Positions 36,654 to 47,833 of a DNA stretch of 64,000 bases are shown one piece after another; position 1 is the stretch's first letter; every line of letters starts with the position of its first letter. The notes under the pieces are model-generated. The model did no database searches. It saw nothing but the letters and a program-made list of their open reading frames with translations, and had not been told where the DNA came from. A program made the translations under genes and the position numbers. The stretch lies in assembly GCA_937922085.1 (NCBI GenBank), contig CAKZVD010000003.1:1-64000 (forward strand), read 5' to 3'. The DNA is from an uncultured Tenacibaculum sp. (GTDB taxonomy: Bacteria; Bacteroidota; Bacteroidia; Flavobacteriales; Flavobacteriaceae).

Positions 36654-37316
36654 TTAAAATTGATATTTCTTATCTATAGCATACCTAACCAGCTCATTAC
36701 CATTGTTTAAGTTTAGTTTTCGAATCATGTTCTTTTTATGTGTATCAACTGTAGTTTTTGCTATAAAAAGATTTTCTGCAATTTCTTTGGAAGTAATACC
36801 ATTTGCAATTAATTGCAAGATTTCTTTTTCTCTATTAGATAAAATTACTTTTTCAGATTTCCCTATAGTTACTTTAGTATCTATATAATCATTCATAAAA
36901 TTAAAAGCAACATTAGGGTCGAAAAAAGTTTCTCCATTAGCAATTGTTACAATTGCTTTAGAAAGCATTTTAATACCTGAGTTTTTTAATAAATACCCTG
37001 AAGCACCAGCATCTAACATTTGTTTTATCGCGTCTGGTTGATCGAACATTGTTAAAGCAAGTACTTTAATATGTGGAAACTTTGTTTTAATTATTTTGGT
37101 AGCTTGAATCCCATCCATTTTAGGCATTCGAATATCAGTAATTACTAATTTAGGTTGCTTTAAACTTACTAATTTTATAAGGTCTTCACCATTATTTACA
37201 GTTCCAATAATTTTAATATTCTCATCATATTCAAAGAAAGATTTCACTCCGTCTATTAACATTTGATGATCTTCTGCCATTGCAATAGTAATCATAATAA
37301 GATGTCTTTTAATCAA
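36654..37316 (-). CDS. NarL/FixJ family response regulator
   Basis: Receiver plus C-terminal LuxR-type HTH (LSNREKEILQLIANGITSKEIAENLFIAKTTVDTHKKNMIRKL). Confidence 0.93.
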   Translation of the reverse strand: MIKRHLIMITIAMAEDHQMLIDGVKSFFEYDENIKIIGTVNNGEDLIKLVSLKQPKLVITDIRMPKMDGIQATKIIKTKFPHIKVLALTMFDQPDAIKQMLDAGASGYLLKNSGIKMLSKAIVTIANGETFFDPNVAFNFMNDYIDTKVTIGKSEKVILSNREKEILQLIANGITSKEIAENLFIAKTTVDTHKKNMIRKLNLNNGNELVRYAIDKKYQF

Positions 37317-37352
37317 ATATACAAATACAAATTATTGATTGCATACTTACCT

Positions 37353-39263
37353 TTAGGTATTATAAAACAGAGGAATATTAATAAGAATAGAAGTCCCTTT
37401 ATTAAGTGTAGAATCTATTTGAAAAGTCCCTTTTAAATGTGTTACTCTTTTTTTTATAGAGCCTAAGCCCATTCCTTCATTAAATTTAACGTTTTTTGAA
37501 TTAAAACCTTTTCCATTATCTTCTATGATAATATTTAAAGTAGTAGTATCAAATAGTGAAATATTAATAGTCGCTTCTGAAGCTTCCGCATGTTTTATAA
37601 TATTTGTTATCAACTCTTGAATAATTCTAAAAACCGTTATTTCAATATTATTTTCTAATCGATTATCTAAGCCATAATCTACAACATGAATTTTTATTTT
37701 ATTAGCAGAAGATATTTTTTCTGCCATCATCTTAATCGCAACTAACAATCCTTGATTAGCTATTACTCCTGCATTTTTAGCATGAGCTATACTACGAACT
37801 TTATAATAAGTCTCATCTATTAGTTTTTCTGTTTTATTGTAGAGTTTTTCCTGATTAAAATGTTTTTTCTCTCTATTCAGTTTTAAGTTTTCGAAATGCA
37901 GTTTTAAAGTTGCTAATACACTACCAATATTATCATGTAAGTCTTCTGCAATACGAATGCGTTCCTTTTCTTGTCCGTCTATCATTGCATTAATAGTGGT
38001 AATTTCTTGTTCTTTAATTAAGGTTAAATTCTTTTGTTTTTCTAGTTCTTTTTGTTGTTCTGCTAATAGACGTTTTTTACGTGAATTTTTGAGGTTTAGA
38101 TAAGCAATTATAGCCCCTGACAGTAAAACTAATAAAGCCCCATAAAAAAGATTCTGATTTTGTTTTCTTTTTGTTTCACTTACTAAGTTTTTTTGTTTTT
38201 GTTCTACTAATTCTTTTTCGTTTTTTTCATTTTGATATTTTTCTTCTATTTCAGCTATTCTAATATTTGATTTTTTTTGATTTATTTCATCATCTATTCT
38301 TTTTTTTATTAAAAGGTTCTTATAAGCTTTTTCATAATTCCCAATCGAATCATTTAATTTTCTTAACCACTCATATAAAAGTGACTTATGTGTTTTTTTT
38401 CCAATTAATTTAAACCTCTTTATTTCGTTGAAATAAAAAATACTTTTTTTATATTTTTTTTCTGAGAAATAGATAGCTCCAATACTTAAAAAATAATTAT
38501 GAATTCTAGATTTAATATATTGAAAATTATTGTTTTTTTTATATGTATCATAAGATTTATTATAATACTTTATTGCATTTTTAGGAATTTTATCTATTAA
38601 AATTTTCTTTAAACCAAGTTGATAATAGGTGTTAGCCTCAATGATATCACAACCTAATTTTTTAGCTTGATTTATAACTTTAAAGTATTCACTGTCATTA
38701 TTACTAGTATTATTCTGAAATGCTTTTTTATTTTTATATATTAAACTATAATAAGAGTAAAGTAATTTTTGAATCTCATTTTTATTAGAATATTTTTTAT
38801 ATTCCAATAAGTATTTTTTTAATGATTCATTATTTTTATTGAAATCTATATTGTAATTAATAAGTTTTTGTAGGCTTTGACAAATTAAAGTATAATTTCC
38901 TGAGATGATAGATTTTCTTAATGCAATATCATAGTTTGTTATAGCAATTGTGTCCTTATTAATATAGGAGTGTAAGTAATAATCTCCTAAGTTTAAATGC
39001 AATAAGACAGATTCTTTTAAATTAACTGGTTTAATTAGTTTAAGATGATTTAACTCTTTCTTGCTTAATTTTCCTTTTTTTATTATTAAAACTTGAAACT
39101 TTAATAATTCTTTTAAATTAAAAGATGTTATATTGGTGTTTATATAGTTTTCAGAAGATTTAATTTTGAAACTATTAATTAATTCAAAACTCTCAAGGAT
39201 TTCTTGTTTGAAATCTTGAGAGTGTAAGTTTATATAAAAAATAAAAAAGAATAAATATTTCAC
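37353..39263 (-). CDS. HisKA_3-type histidine kinase with TPR sensor region (GTG start)
   Basis: QEKERIRIAEDLHDNIGSVLATLKLH; GKGFNSKNVKFNEGMGLGSIKKRV; TPRs. Confidence 0.9.
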   Translation of the reverse strand: MKYLFFFIFYINLHSQDFKQEILESFELINSFKIKSSENYINTNITSFNLKELLKFQVLIIKKGKLSKKELNHLKLIKPVNLKESVLLHLNLGDYYLHSYINKDTIAITNYDIALRKSIISGNYTLICQSLQKLINYNIDFNKNNESLKKYLLEYKKYSNKNEIQKLLYSYYSLIYKNKKAFQNNTSNNDSEYFKVINQAKKLGCDIIEANTYYQLGLKKILIDKIPKNAIKYYNKSYDTYKKNNNFQYIKSRIHNYFLSIGAIYFSEKKYKKSIFYFNEIKRFKLIGKKTHKSLLYEWLRKLNDSIGNYEKAYKNLLIKKRIDDEINQKKSNIRIAEIEEKYQNEKNEKELVEQKQKNLVSETKRKQNQNLFYGALLVLLSGAIIAYLNLKNSRKKRLLAEQQKELEKQKNLTLIKEQEITTINAMIDGQEKERIRIAEDLHDNIGSVLATLKLHFENLKLNREKKHFNQEKLYNKTEKLIDETYYKVRSIAHAKNAGVIANQGLLVAIKMMAEKISSANKIKIHVVDYGLDNRLENNIEITVFRIIQELITNIIKHAEASEATINISLFDTTTLNIIIEDNGKGFNSKNVKFNEGMGLGSIKKRVTHLKGTFQIDSTLNKGTSILINIPLFYNT

Positions 39264-39709
39264 TATAATGTTTTATTTGTAAAACAAGGCCAATCTCCTA
39301 CAGTTATTGGTGCATTTGAACAGTTTTCAGAAAAATCTATATGAATCCTTAATATTCCATTATTAGTTTTTATCTCATGATTAGGACCATTATTAGTCGT
39401 AATAGTAAATGAATCAAACATAGGGTTATTTTCAACTCTTAAGCATAATTTAAATGAAGGAAAACCTTTATTATCTTCTTTAATAAATTCAGCATCTTTT
39501 ATAACAACATATTTAATATCGTTATTAAGATAATCTAGAGTAAACTTCACACTTTCTATTTTAATATAGCCTGGTCTAATTTTTTTAGTTTCAAATTCGG
39601 CCATTATTAAAAAAGCATTTTTGGCAATTGAATGAGCTCCAACAGGTTGAAACTCTCTTTTGTTTTTAGGTTTTTCTCTTAAATCTAGGTTGAAAGTAAT
39701 GAATTCCAT
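39263..39709 (-). CDS. Hypothetical protein, translationally coupled to the histidine kinase
   Basis: 148-aa ORF; TAG stop overlaps GTG start of the kinase by 1 nt. Confidence 0.65.
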   Translation of the reverse strand: MEFITFNLDLREKPKNKREFQPVGAHSIAKNAFLIMAEFETKKIRPGYIKIESVKFTLDYLNNDIKYVVIKDAEFIKEDNKGFPSFKLCLRVENNPMFDSFTITTNNGPNHEIKTNNGILRIHIDFSENCSNAPITVGDWPCFTNKTL

Positions 39710-39722
39710 ATATATATAATTA

Positions 39723-40583
39723 TTAAATGTTTAATATTTTGATTTCATTTTCATTTATGTTAAAAGTATGACTGATATATTTTATTACTTCTGAAATTCG
39801 GTTTATCACTGAAAAATTTGAGTTTTTAGCAAATAAAATCCCTACTATTTTATCTGAATGATCGACTACCATAGAACCTGAATCTCCAGAAGACATTTTT
39901 ATATTGGAAAGTATTTGATTTTTCATGATCTTACTAGTTCTAAAAAAGTAATTATCCTTTACTTTTATATATGCGTTAGTAGAAAGAATAACCTGTCTTG
40001 TATCTTTAATAATTATTGGTTGAAATGAAACTATATCATTCATAAATATTTTAAAACCATGGTTTTCTACTGTAATAAAATTATCATCTATTTTTGCTAT
40101 ACACAAATCAGTATTTTCGGAAATATAACCAGTAATTATAGTTGCAAACTGTTTAAATCTGTTTTTTACACGTATGGCAACTCTATCTTTTTTAAGACCT
40201 AACCTACCTATAACATGTAGGTTAGATATAATGTAATAGTTGTTTTTTATTTTAAAAATAAAACTTAATTTACCCTGAGCATCTCTTTCTACATTTTTAA
40301 TAGTATCACCTGAATTAATTTTAAAGTTACTACTAGTAGAGTTTATTGTGGTAAAAACCTCACCATAATCAAGTATAATATTATGTTTTAAATTTTCTCT
40401 AATATTATCTTCCAAATCAAAAATGGTTGATTTATTCTCAATAGATACATTTCCTCTCAAAGAATATTTTCCATTAGGTTCTTTGAAAGAATAAAGAGCT
40501 GTTAATTCTTTAAATCTATCAAAATAAATTGAATATTTATTTTCTAAAATTCTATTAGCATTTGATTTTGTATAATACTCCAT
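39723..40583 (-). CDS. Trypsin-like serine protease, no evident signal peptide
   Basis: YIISNLHVIGR (His), NTDLCIAKID (Asp), MSSGDSGSMVVD (Ser). Confidence 0.72.
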   Translation of the reverse strand: MEYYTKSNANRILENKYSIYFDRFKELTALYSFKEPNGKYSLRGNVSIENKSTIFDLEDNIRENLKHNIILDYGEVFTTINSTSSNFKINSGDTIKNVERDAQGKLSFIFKIKNNYYIISNLHVIGRLGLKKDRVAIRVKNRFKQFATIITGYISENTDLCIAKIDDNFITVENHGFKIFMNDIVSFQPIIIKDTRQVILSTNAYIKVKDNYFFRTSKIMKNQILSNIKMSSGDSGSMVVDHSDKIVGILFAKNSNFSVINRISEVIKYISHTFNINENEIKILNI

Positions 40584-40675
40584 TATTAATTTTCTTGAAA
40601 GCTAAGTTCCTTTTTTTTAAACAAATTTAAATACCTACAAGTAGGTATTTAAAACTCCCTAAATATAGAAATAAA

Positions 40676-41377
40676 TTAATGTAACGTAAAAATGGTCAAT
40701 AAAATACCTAATAGGATAACCATAAATTTTTGAAGATTAAATTTATGATTTTCAGAACTCTCAAATAAAATAACGGTAGAAATATGTAAAAAGATACCAA
40801 TAGTAATAGCGGTAATTTTATCGTGATGCTTTAAAAACCAACCAATATTATTTCCTAAATAATATCCTAACGGACTCATTAAACTAAATATAAACAGAAA
40901 AATAAAAGCATTTCTTTTAGAATATTTAGAAAGAATAAAAAACGAAGTAAGCACTATAGCTATAGGTATTTTATGTACAATAATTGCCCATAACAATTTT
41001 TGATCAGTATCATGTATCGGTAAGCCTTCAGAAAAAGCATGAATACATAGGCTTACAAATAATAACCAGGCAGATTTCCTTGAATCAGAGTGAAGATGTA
41101 CATGTCCATGTTCTGCACCTTTTGAAAAAGACTCTAAAATTGATTGAATTAAAATTCCAACTAAAATTAAAATTCCCAGTGTATGATTTTGTCCATGTGA
41201 ATGCCCATGATCACTATGTGAATATACTTCTGGTAATAAATGTAATACAGTAACAGACAATAAGTAAGAACCACTAAAGGCAAGTAATAATTGGGTATAT
41301 AATTTATTTTTAGGTTTTGCTATTAAAACAAATAAAGCTCCAATTAAAACAGATAAAATTAAGAGTATATAACTCAT
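40676..41377 (-). CDS. ZIP family metal transporter
   Basis: HSDHGHSHGQNH, HAFSEGLPI, HKIPIAIVLTSF. Confidence 0.88.
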   Translation of the reverse strand: MSYILLILSVLIGALFVLIAKPKNKLYTQLLLAFSGSYLLSVTVLHLLPEVYSHSDHGHSHGQNHTLGILILVGILIQSILESFSKGAEHGHVHLHSDSRKSAWLLFVSLCIHAFSEGLPIHDTDQKLLWAIIVHKIPIAIVLTSFFILSKYSKRNAFIFLFIFSLMSPLGYYLGNNIGWFLKHHDKITAITIGIFLHISTVILFESSENHKFNLQKFMVILLGILLTIFTLH

Positions 41378-42099
41378 TTAGCAACTAAAATTAAACGATT
41401 TGAATTTTGTTCGTTAAAGGAATTTAAATTATAATCCCCGAAAGTATCTATAATTGTTAAACCAGCCATTTCAAAATAGCCTTTCATTTTATCAAAATCT
41501 ATAAACTTTACTTTTTCAGTATAAGAGTGATGTTCATTATCAGCAAAGAAAGAAATTTGTTTTAAAATGAATCCATTTTTTATTTGACGCTGTATATTAA
41601 ATTCAATACCATCAATTTCTTTTGTTTCTTCAACAACTAAATTATTTTTAGTTTTTATAACATTTAAAAAATCAACTACTAAAAAAGCACCTTCCTTTAA
41701 ACCACTTTTCATTCCTTTTAAAACTAAAAGATCTTCATTATCATCTTCAAAGTACCCAAAGCTTGTAAATAAATTAAAAACAGCGTCATATTTATTTTGA
41801 AGTGATTCTCGCATGTCCCAAACTTCAAAATGCAGCTTATCATTTTCAAATTTTTGAGCATGAGTAATACTGTTTTTACTTAAATCACCACCTGTAACGG
41901 TATATCCTAATGAATTTAGATAAATTGAATGTCTTCCTTTACCACAAGGTAAATCTGCTATATGTGCAGTTTTATCTAGCTGTAAATGAGTGGTTATATT
42001 TTGCATAAATAACTGAGCATCTGCATCATTTCTATGCTTATATAATATGTGATAATATGGTGTGTCAAACCAAGAACTGAACCAATCTTTTGTTTTCAT
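41374..42099 (-). CDS. Class I SAM-dependent methyltransferase
   Basis: IADLPCGKGRHSIYLNSLGYTVTGGDLS. Confidence 0.88.
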   Translation of the reverse strand: MKTKDWFSSWFDTPYYHILYKHRNDADAQLFMQNITTHLQLDKTAHIADLPCGKGRHSIYLNSLGYTVTGGDLSKNSITHAQKFENDKLHFEVWDMRESLQNKYDAVFNLFTSFGYFEDDNEDLLVLKGMKSGLKEGAFLVVDFLNVIKTKNNLVVEETKEIDGIEFNIQRQIKNGFILKQISFFADNEHHSYTEKVKFIDFDKMKGYFEMAGLTIIDTFGDYNLNSFNEQNSNRLILVAK

Positions 42100-42226
42100 A
42101 AGTAATGTGGACGCAAAAATAATGAAAACTTACAGCTTAAAAAACCTAAAAAGAGAAAGAATTAAAGATTTAATTCTTCAATCTTTAATTCTTTAAAATG
42201 TATTTTTGCATAAAATAGAGGAGTAG

Positions 42227-43393
42227 ATGGATAAAGATTTTAAAATGGTGGCTACTACCATAGCTGGTTTAGAAGGAGTTCTAGCAGATGAATTAAGGAA
42301 GCTAGGTGCTATGGAGGTTAAAGAAGGCATTAGAAGTGTCTATTTTAAAGGAGATAAAGGTTTTATGTATAAAGCTAATATCGCTTTAAGAACAGCTATA
42401 AGAATATTAAAACCAATTAAGAGAAGTAAAATATTTGATGAAGAAGATTTATATGAGGCGATACAAAGAGTTAGATGGGAACGAATCATTGATGTAGATG
42501 GTACTTTTGCCATTGATGCGGTTGTACATTCTAGGAATTTCACGACAAATTCTCATTATATTTCATTAAAATCAAAAGATGCTATCGCAGATTATTTTGT
42601 TCATAAATATAAAAAACGTCCTAATGTAGATATTAAGCATCCAGATATTAAAGTTCACATTCACATTCATAAAGAATGGTTAACTATTTCTTTAGATAGT
42701 TCTGGAGATTCATTGCATAAAAGAGGATATAGGAGTGCCACTAATATTGCTCCAATTAATGAAGTATTAGCTGCTGGTTTAGTATTGTTATCAGGTTATA
42801 AAGGAGAAGAGAACTTTATAGATCCTATGTGTGGTTCTGGTACCATATTAATAGAAGCTACGATGATTGCTAATAATATTCCTGCAAATATTAATAGAAA
42901 GCGTTTTGCCTTTGAAAATTGGAAAGAGTATGATGAAGATTTGTATTTCGTTATACAAGATTCTTTATTAAAAAAGATTCGAAGTTCTCATTTTAAGATA
43001 ATGGGATTTGATAAAGCTCCTTCCGCAGTAAATAAAGCAAAGCAAAATATTATAAATGCAAATTTAGAAGAGTTTATTGGGGTACATCATGTAAATTTCT
43101 TTAATTCTAAAAAAGAAGTTTTTGGTAAAACTACTATTTTATTTAATCCTCCATACGGAGAACGTTTAAACATAGACGTAGAGGAATTTTATGGTAAAAT
43201 AGGAGATACACTTAAGCATGGTTATCCAGATTCAACAGCTTGGGTAATAACCTCAGATATGAGTGCACTTAAATCTGTTGGTTTAAAAACCTCTAAAAGA
43301 ATACCTATTAAAAATGGTGATTTAGATTGTAGGTTTGTAAAATATGAATTATATGAAGGAAGTAAAAAAATAAAAAAAGAAGATGCTATATAA
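42227..43393 (+). CDS. THUMP domain class I SAM-dependent RNA methyltransferase
   Basis: THUMP region; FIDPMCGSGTILIEA; TTILFNPPYGERL. Confidence 0.92.
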   Translation: MDKDFKMVATTIAGLEGVLADELRKLGAMEVKEGIRSVYFKGDKGFMYKANIALRTAIRILKPIKRSKIFDEEDLYEAIQRVRWERIIDVDGTFAIDAVVHSRNFTTNSHYISLKSKDAIADYFVHKYKKRPNVDIKHPDIKVHIHIHKEWLTISLDSSGDSLHKRGYRSATNIAPINEVLAAGLVLLSGYKGEENFIDPMCGSGTILIEATMIANNIPANINRKRFAFENWKEYDEDLYFVIQDSLLKKIRSSHFKIMGFDKAPSAVNKAKQNIINANLEEFIGVHHVNFFNSKKEVFGKTTILFNPPYGERLNIDVEEFYGKIGDTLKHGYPDSTAWVITSDMSALKSVGLKTSKRIPIKNGDLDCRFVKYELYEGSKKIKKEDAI

Positions 43394-43668
43394 TATAGAG
43401 CATCTTCTTTTCGATAAAAATTCCTTGTTTCTATAAGGCAAAGACTTTATTTTTTCTAGATGTTAAGGTTGTTTTGTGTTTTTTATAACCAACTTATTAA
43501 CAGTGTTATGTAGTTAAATGATTGATTACCTGAGACCTGCCTTGAAATAGAAGAGTAAAATTCTTATAGATACCTTGTACTCTTGAGTTGAGGGAATTCA
43601 TCTTCTTAACTTTCTTTTAAGCAAGTAATCTTTTGGTGAAATCTAATATTCTAATAAGTGATTGTTAT

Positions 43669-44439
43669 TTAGTTGTTTAAAGTATACTTACTAAAGCTCT
43701 TCCCATTTATTTGAGTGTATTTAGAATCAATTTCGTAGTTTACTTTCATATTTTTAATATCAAAATCTCCATTAACTTTTGTGTATTTGATATTTAAATC
43801 TTCTTCAAATTTCACATTATTAAAAGAAACTCCATTCTTAAATTCTGTATACTTATAAGTTGCAGTTTCTTTAAAAATAGAGTTAGAGAAACTTACAAAC
43901 TGTTTAAATTCAGCATATTTAAAAGTAGCAGGCTCCTCAAAATGTACATTTTCAAAAGAAATATTTTTCATGAATTTAGCATATTTAAAAGTACTATCTT
44001 CTAAAAATTTAGTTCCACTAAAATCAGTGTTTTTTGAAAAATCAGAATATTTGAACATTGCCTTTCTCTTAAAGGTACAGTCTTTTATAATTACATCACT
44101 TTCAAAGTTAGCTACAAAAGTATATCCGCTATCTTCATCTGGTATATAAGCTAAAACATCATCATTAAAAGTACAATCAACAAATGAAATTCTTCCAGTT
44201 ATTTGTTTTTCAATAGTATTTGAGCCTCCTTTATTCCACCAACGACTTTTCCTTTTAGGTAAATTAGGTAAAGCGTCATTCATATACGTTAAATCTAACA
44301 CACCATCTATAATAGCATTACTAACAGTAATATCTTTTCCTGCTTTTATCTCTTTTAAAAGATCTGAAGCAGATACTTTATTTTGACTTTGGATGTTTGT
44401 TGTTACTATGAATGTAAATAATATTAATAAGTATCTCAT
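43669..44439 (-). CDS. Pentapeptide-repeat-like secreted protein
   Basis: Signal peptide and repeated F-x-x-[AT]-x-F-x-x-x-x-x-F-like units (KYAKFMKNISFENVHFEEPATFKYAEF). Confidence 0.65.
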   Translation of the reverse strand: MRYLLILFTFIVTTNIQSQNKVSASDLLKEIKAGKDITVSNAIIDGVLDLTYMNDALPNLPKRKSRWWNKGGSNTIEKQITGRISFVDCTFNDDVLAYIPDEDSGYTFVANFESDVIIKDCTFKRKAMFKYSDFSKNTDFSGTKFLEDSTFKYAKFMKNISFENVHFEEPATFKYAEFKQFVSFSNSIFKETATYKYTEFKNGVSFNNVKFEEDLNIKYTKVNGDFDIKNMKVNYEIDSKYTQINGKSFSKYTLNN

Positions 44440-44502
44440 GGTATGTGGTTTTACTGGTTTATTATAAAGACATTATTTTTTTTGAAATGTTACAGTAAAA
44501 AA

Positions 44503-44528
44503 AAACACCCAAATTTTGGGTGTTTTAT
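44503..44528. terminator. Terminator after HU gene
   Basis: aacacccaaattttgggtgtttt. Confidence 0.65.
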
Positions 44529-44547
44529 ATAGAATTAATTGTGATTT

Positions 44548-44820
44548 CTAGTTTACAGAGTCACTTAAACCAGCTCCAGCTTTAAACTTTACTACATTTT
44601 TAGCAGCAATTTGAATTTCTTTACCAGTTTGAGGGTTTCTTCCTGTTCTTGCAGCTCTTTCAGATACAGACCAAGTTCCCCAACCTACTAAAGCAACTTT
44701 ATCTCCTTTTTTAAGAGCTCCAGTTACATTGTTAGTTAAAGAATCTAATGCAGCCTTAGCAGCAGCTTTAGAAATTCCTGCGTCAGCAGCCATTGCGTCG
44801 ATTAACTCAGACTTGTTCAT
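44548..44820 (-). CDS. HU family DNA-binding protein
   Basis: [28 protein letters not shown]...[15 protein letters not shown]. Confidence 0.95.
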   Translation of the reverse strand: MNKSELIDAMAADAGISKAAAKAALDSLTNNVTGALKKGDKVALVGWGTWSVSERAARTGRNPQTGKEIQIAAKNVVKFKAGAGLSDSVN

Positions 44821-45002
44821 AATTATAGATTTTAAAATTAATTAATAAATATTGCATAAAATGCGTAACAAATATAGATTTAATGCGGTATTGCGCAAAT
44901 TTGAACCCTAAAAAACAGGCATTTTGTTAATAAGTCGTACATATTTGTTAATAACGTTAAAGAAAATACCTTAAAAATCTTTAATCCCTCATTAATAAAG
45001 GG

Positions 45003-45947
45003 CTAGAGAACTTTTGCTTCTTTATCAAATGAAAAACCATTTAATAAACTTTGTGCATCTAGTTTTTTCTTTCCAGAAAGTTTAATTTCTTGCATTAATA
45101 AGAATCCGTCACTAACTGCTACTTTTAACTCTTTTTTAGTTGTTATAATATTTCCTATAGTATAATTGTGTGCTACTTCTTCTTTATCTACTTTATAAAT
45201 TTTTGCAGCAATTTCATCCTCTCCATTTTTAATGGTTGTCCACGCGGCAGGATATGGGTTTAAACCTCTTATATGATTATAGATATCATTTAATGATTTT
45301 ATCCAATCTATTTTACAATTATGAGGGTACAATTTTGGAGCAGATTTTTCTTCTAAATCGGGCTGTTTTACAGTTACTACATCACCTTTAGCTATTAAAT
45401 CAACAGTTTCTGTAACTAAATCAGCCCCTAAATACATTAATCTATCATGTAATTCACCAACAATTTCGCTTTCTTCTATAGCGATAGCCTTTTGTAAAAT
45501 AATTTCTCCTGTATCTATTTTATCATCAATAAAGAAGGTTGTAACACCTGTTTTCTTTTCACCATTTATAATAGCCCAATTAATAGGAGCGGCTCCTCTA
45601 TATTCAGGTAATAAAGAAGCATGTAAATTAAAAGTACCATATTCAGGCATTTTCCAAACCATAGTTGGTAACATTCTAAAAGCAACTACAATTTGTAAAT
45701 TGGCTTTTAAAGCTTTTAATTCTTCTAAAAAAGAAGGAGCTTTTAAATTTTTAGGCTGTAAAACAGGAAGGTTTTCCGATACAGCATATTTCTTAACGGC
45801 AGATTCGTTTAATTTTCTTCCTCTACCTGCTGGTTTATCAGTTGCCGTAATTACACCAACTATATTATATTTTTGGTCAACTAATTTTTTTAAAATGGTA
45901 ACTGCAAAATCGGGAGTTCCCATAAAAACAATTCGTATGTCTTTCAT
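45003..45947 (-). CDS. fmt: Methionyl-tRNA formyltransferase
   Basis: RIVFMGTPDFAV, LHASLLPEYRGAAPINWAIINGE. Confidence 0.97.
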   Translation of the reverse strand: MKDIRIVFMGTPDFAVTILKKLVDQKYNIVGVITATDKPAGRGRKLNESAVKKYAVSENLPVLQPKNLKAPSFLEELKALKANLQIVVAFRMLPTMVWKMPEYGTFNLHASLLPEYRGAAPINWAIINGEKKTGVTTFFIDDKIDTGEIILQKAIAIEESEIVGELHDRLMYLGADLVTETVDLIAKGDVVTVKQPDLEEKSAPKLYPHNCKIDWIKSLNDIYNHIRGLNPYPAAWTTIKNGEDEIAAKIYKVDKEEVAHNYTIGNIITTKKELKVAVSDGFLLMQEIKLSGKKKLDAQSLLNGFSFDKEAKVL

Positions 45948-47831
45948 CTACTTTAAAAAATAAGTGTTATAATCTGTTATGTTAATTTTCTCTTCTGCAA
46001 GTAATTTTTGCAAATGTATTAAAATGTCTTTTTCTATATAGGGTATTTGATCTCCTATTTCTTTAGGAGTAAGTTCTTTATTAATTTGTAAGAGTGCTAG
46101 TATTTTAGAAGATATATCGGAATCTATCTTTCTATTTTGTAAACAAACATCACAAATTCCGCATTTTTTAACTTTCTTTTCATTAAAATAATCTAAAATT
46201 TGAATGTTTCTACAAATGCGATCATTTTTAACGAATTGAATTAAAGATCTAAATTTTTCATTTTTATATTTTAAATAACTTTGAATACTTTTAGATATGC
46301 GATTAACTGTTTTATCATCCTCTCGAGGTTGTAAAAAAAACAACTCACTATTTTTAGTTGATTTAGCATATTTAATAAGTTCTAAATCATTTAATTTTTC
46401 TAGATTAGAAATTACTTTATAAGAAGTTATGCCTAGTTTTTTTGCTATTTTAAATTCATCAATTTTTACTGCTTTTTCAAATATACCTCCATATATTCTT
46501 AAAATAGCATCGATAAAAAAGGATTGATCTTTTATTGATCTTTTATAATTTATAATTTGAGAATGCGTAGCTATAAATTGCAAAGTAGATTTTTGTACTC
46601 CATAATTATTCAACTCAATAATACCATAGTTATTTAAAATTTGTAGTGCATTAAATGTTCTATTAGGAATCAGTTGATATTTATTACAATATTCTAAAAG
46701 GTTAAATTCGTAGCTATCCTCAATCAATTCACCTTTAGAAATTTGAAAATGTTGATACAACTTATTATGCACAATTTTTATCTCTTTAATAGAAGGCAGT
46801 GTTTTTTTATGTAAATCGATAGCTAATTGTATATCGCTATTATTTGTTAAAGTTACTCCGAATGACTTTTTTCCGTTTCTACCAGCTCTACCAGCTTCTT
46901 GTATATAGTTTTCTATAGATTTAGGTAAATCATAATGAATCACGATTTTCACATTCGATTTATCTATTCCCATTCCAAAAGCATTGGTAGCAACCATTAT
47001 CGGAGTTTCTTCATTCATCCAATTCGTATAAGCTGCTTTTTTTTCAATAGGAGTAAGTCCACCATGATAAAAGCTGCTTTTAAAACTACGTGCATTTAAA
47101 TAATTAGAAAGTTCTTTTGTTTTTGCTCTTGAATTTACATAAATAATAGAAGGGGAGTGGTTCTTTTTAAAAATCTGTTGTAGTTTAGATAACTTATCTT
47201 CTGTATAAAAAATTTGATATGCTAAGTTTTTTCTAAAGAATGATTTTTTAAAGATTAACGGATCTTTTAAATCTAAGCTAGTATGAATATCATTAATTAC
47301 ATTATTAGTTGCAGTTGCTGTTAAAGCAATGATATTTGTGTTGTTTAATTCTTTTAAAACATTTAATTTTAGATAAGAAGATCTAAAATCATGACCCCAT
47401 TCAGAAATACAATGTGCTTCATCTACGACAAAAAAAGAAATTGTTAATTCTTTTATTTTTTGCTGAATAAATCTAGACTGTATCCTTTCTGGTGATATGT
47501 ATAGAAATTTACAAGGACTGTATTTTAGGTTGTCAAACAATGTGATCATCTCATCTTGAGAAGTTCCAGATGGAATGTGCAAGGCTTTAATTCCTTTATT
47601 ATCTAATTGTTTTATTTGATCTTCTATTAAAGCAACTAACGGAGAAATTACAACACAAACCCCTTTTAATAGTAATGCTGGTATTTGAAAACAAATTGAT
47701 TTTCCTCCTCCTGTAGGTAATAAAGCAATGGTATCATTACCATTTAAAACAGCTTTGATTATTTCTAATTGTTTGGGTCTAAAAGAATCAAAACCCCAGT
47801 ATTCTGATAAAACTGTTTCAGGAGTATTCAC
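45948..47831 (-). CDS. RecQ family ATP-dependent DNA helicase
   Basis: LLPTGGGKSICFQIPAL, VVDEAHCISEWGHDFR, ATNAFGMGIDKSNV, QEAGRAGRNGK. Confidence 0.95.
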   Translation of the reverse strand: MNTPETVLSEYWGFDSFRPKQLEIIKAVLNGNDTIALLPTGGGKSICFQIPALLLKGVCVVISPLVALIEDQIKQLDNKGIKALHIPSGTSQDEMITLFDNLKYSPCKFLYISPERIQSRFIQQKIKELTISFFVVDEAHCISEWGHDFRSSYLKLNVLKELNNTNIIALTATATNNVINDIHTSLDLKDPLIFKKSFFRKNLAYQIFYTEDKLSKLQQIFKKNHSPSIIYVNSRAKTKELSNYLNARSFKSSFYHGGLTPIEKKAAYTNWMNEETPIMVATNAFGMGIDKSNVKIVIHYDLPKSIENYIQEAGRAGRNGKKSFGVTLTNNSDIQLAIDLHKKTLPSIKEIKIVHNKLYQHFQISKGELIEDSYEFNLLEYCNKYQLIPNRTFNALQILNNYGIIELNNYGVQKSTLQFIATHSQIINYKRSIKDQSFFIDAILRIYGGIFEKAVKIDEFKIAKKLGITSYKVISNLEKLNDLELIKYAKSTKNSELFFLQPREDDKTVNRISKSIQSYLKYKNEKFRSLIQFVKNDRICRNIQILDYFNEKKVKKCGICDVCLQNRKIDSDISSKILALLQINKELTPKEIGDQIPYIEKDILIHLQKLLAEEKINITDYNTYFLK

Positions 47832-47833
47832 TA

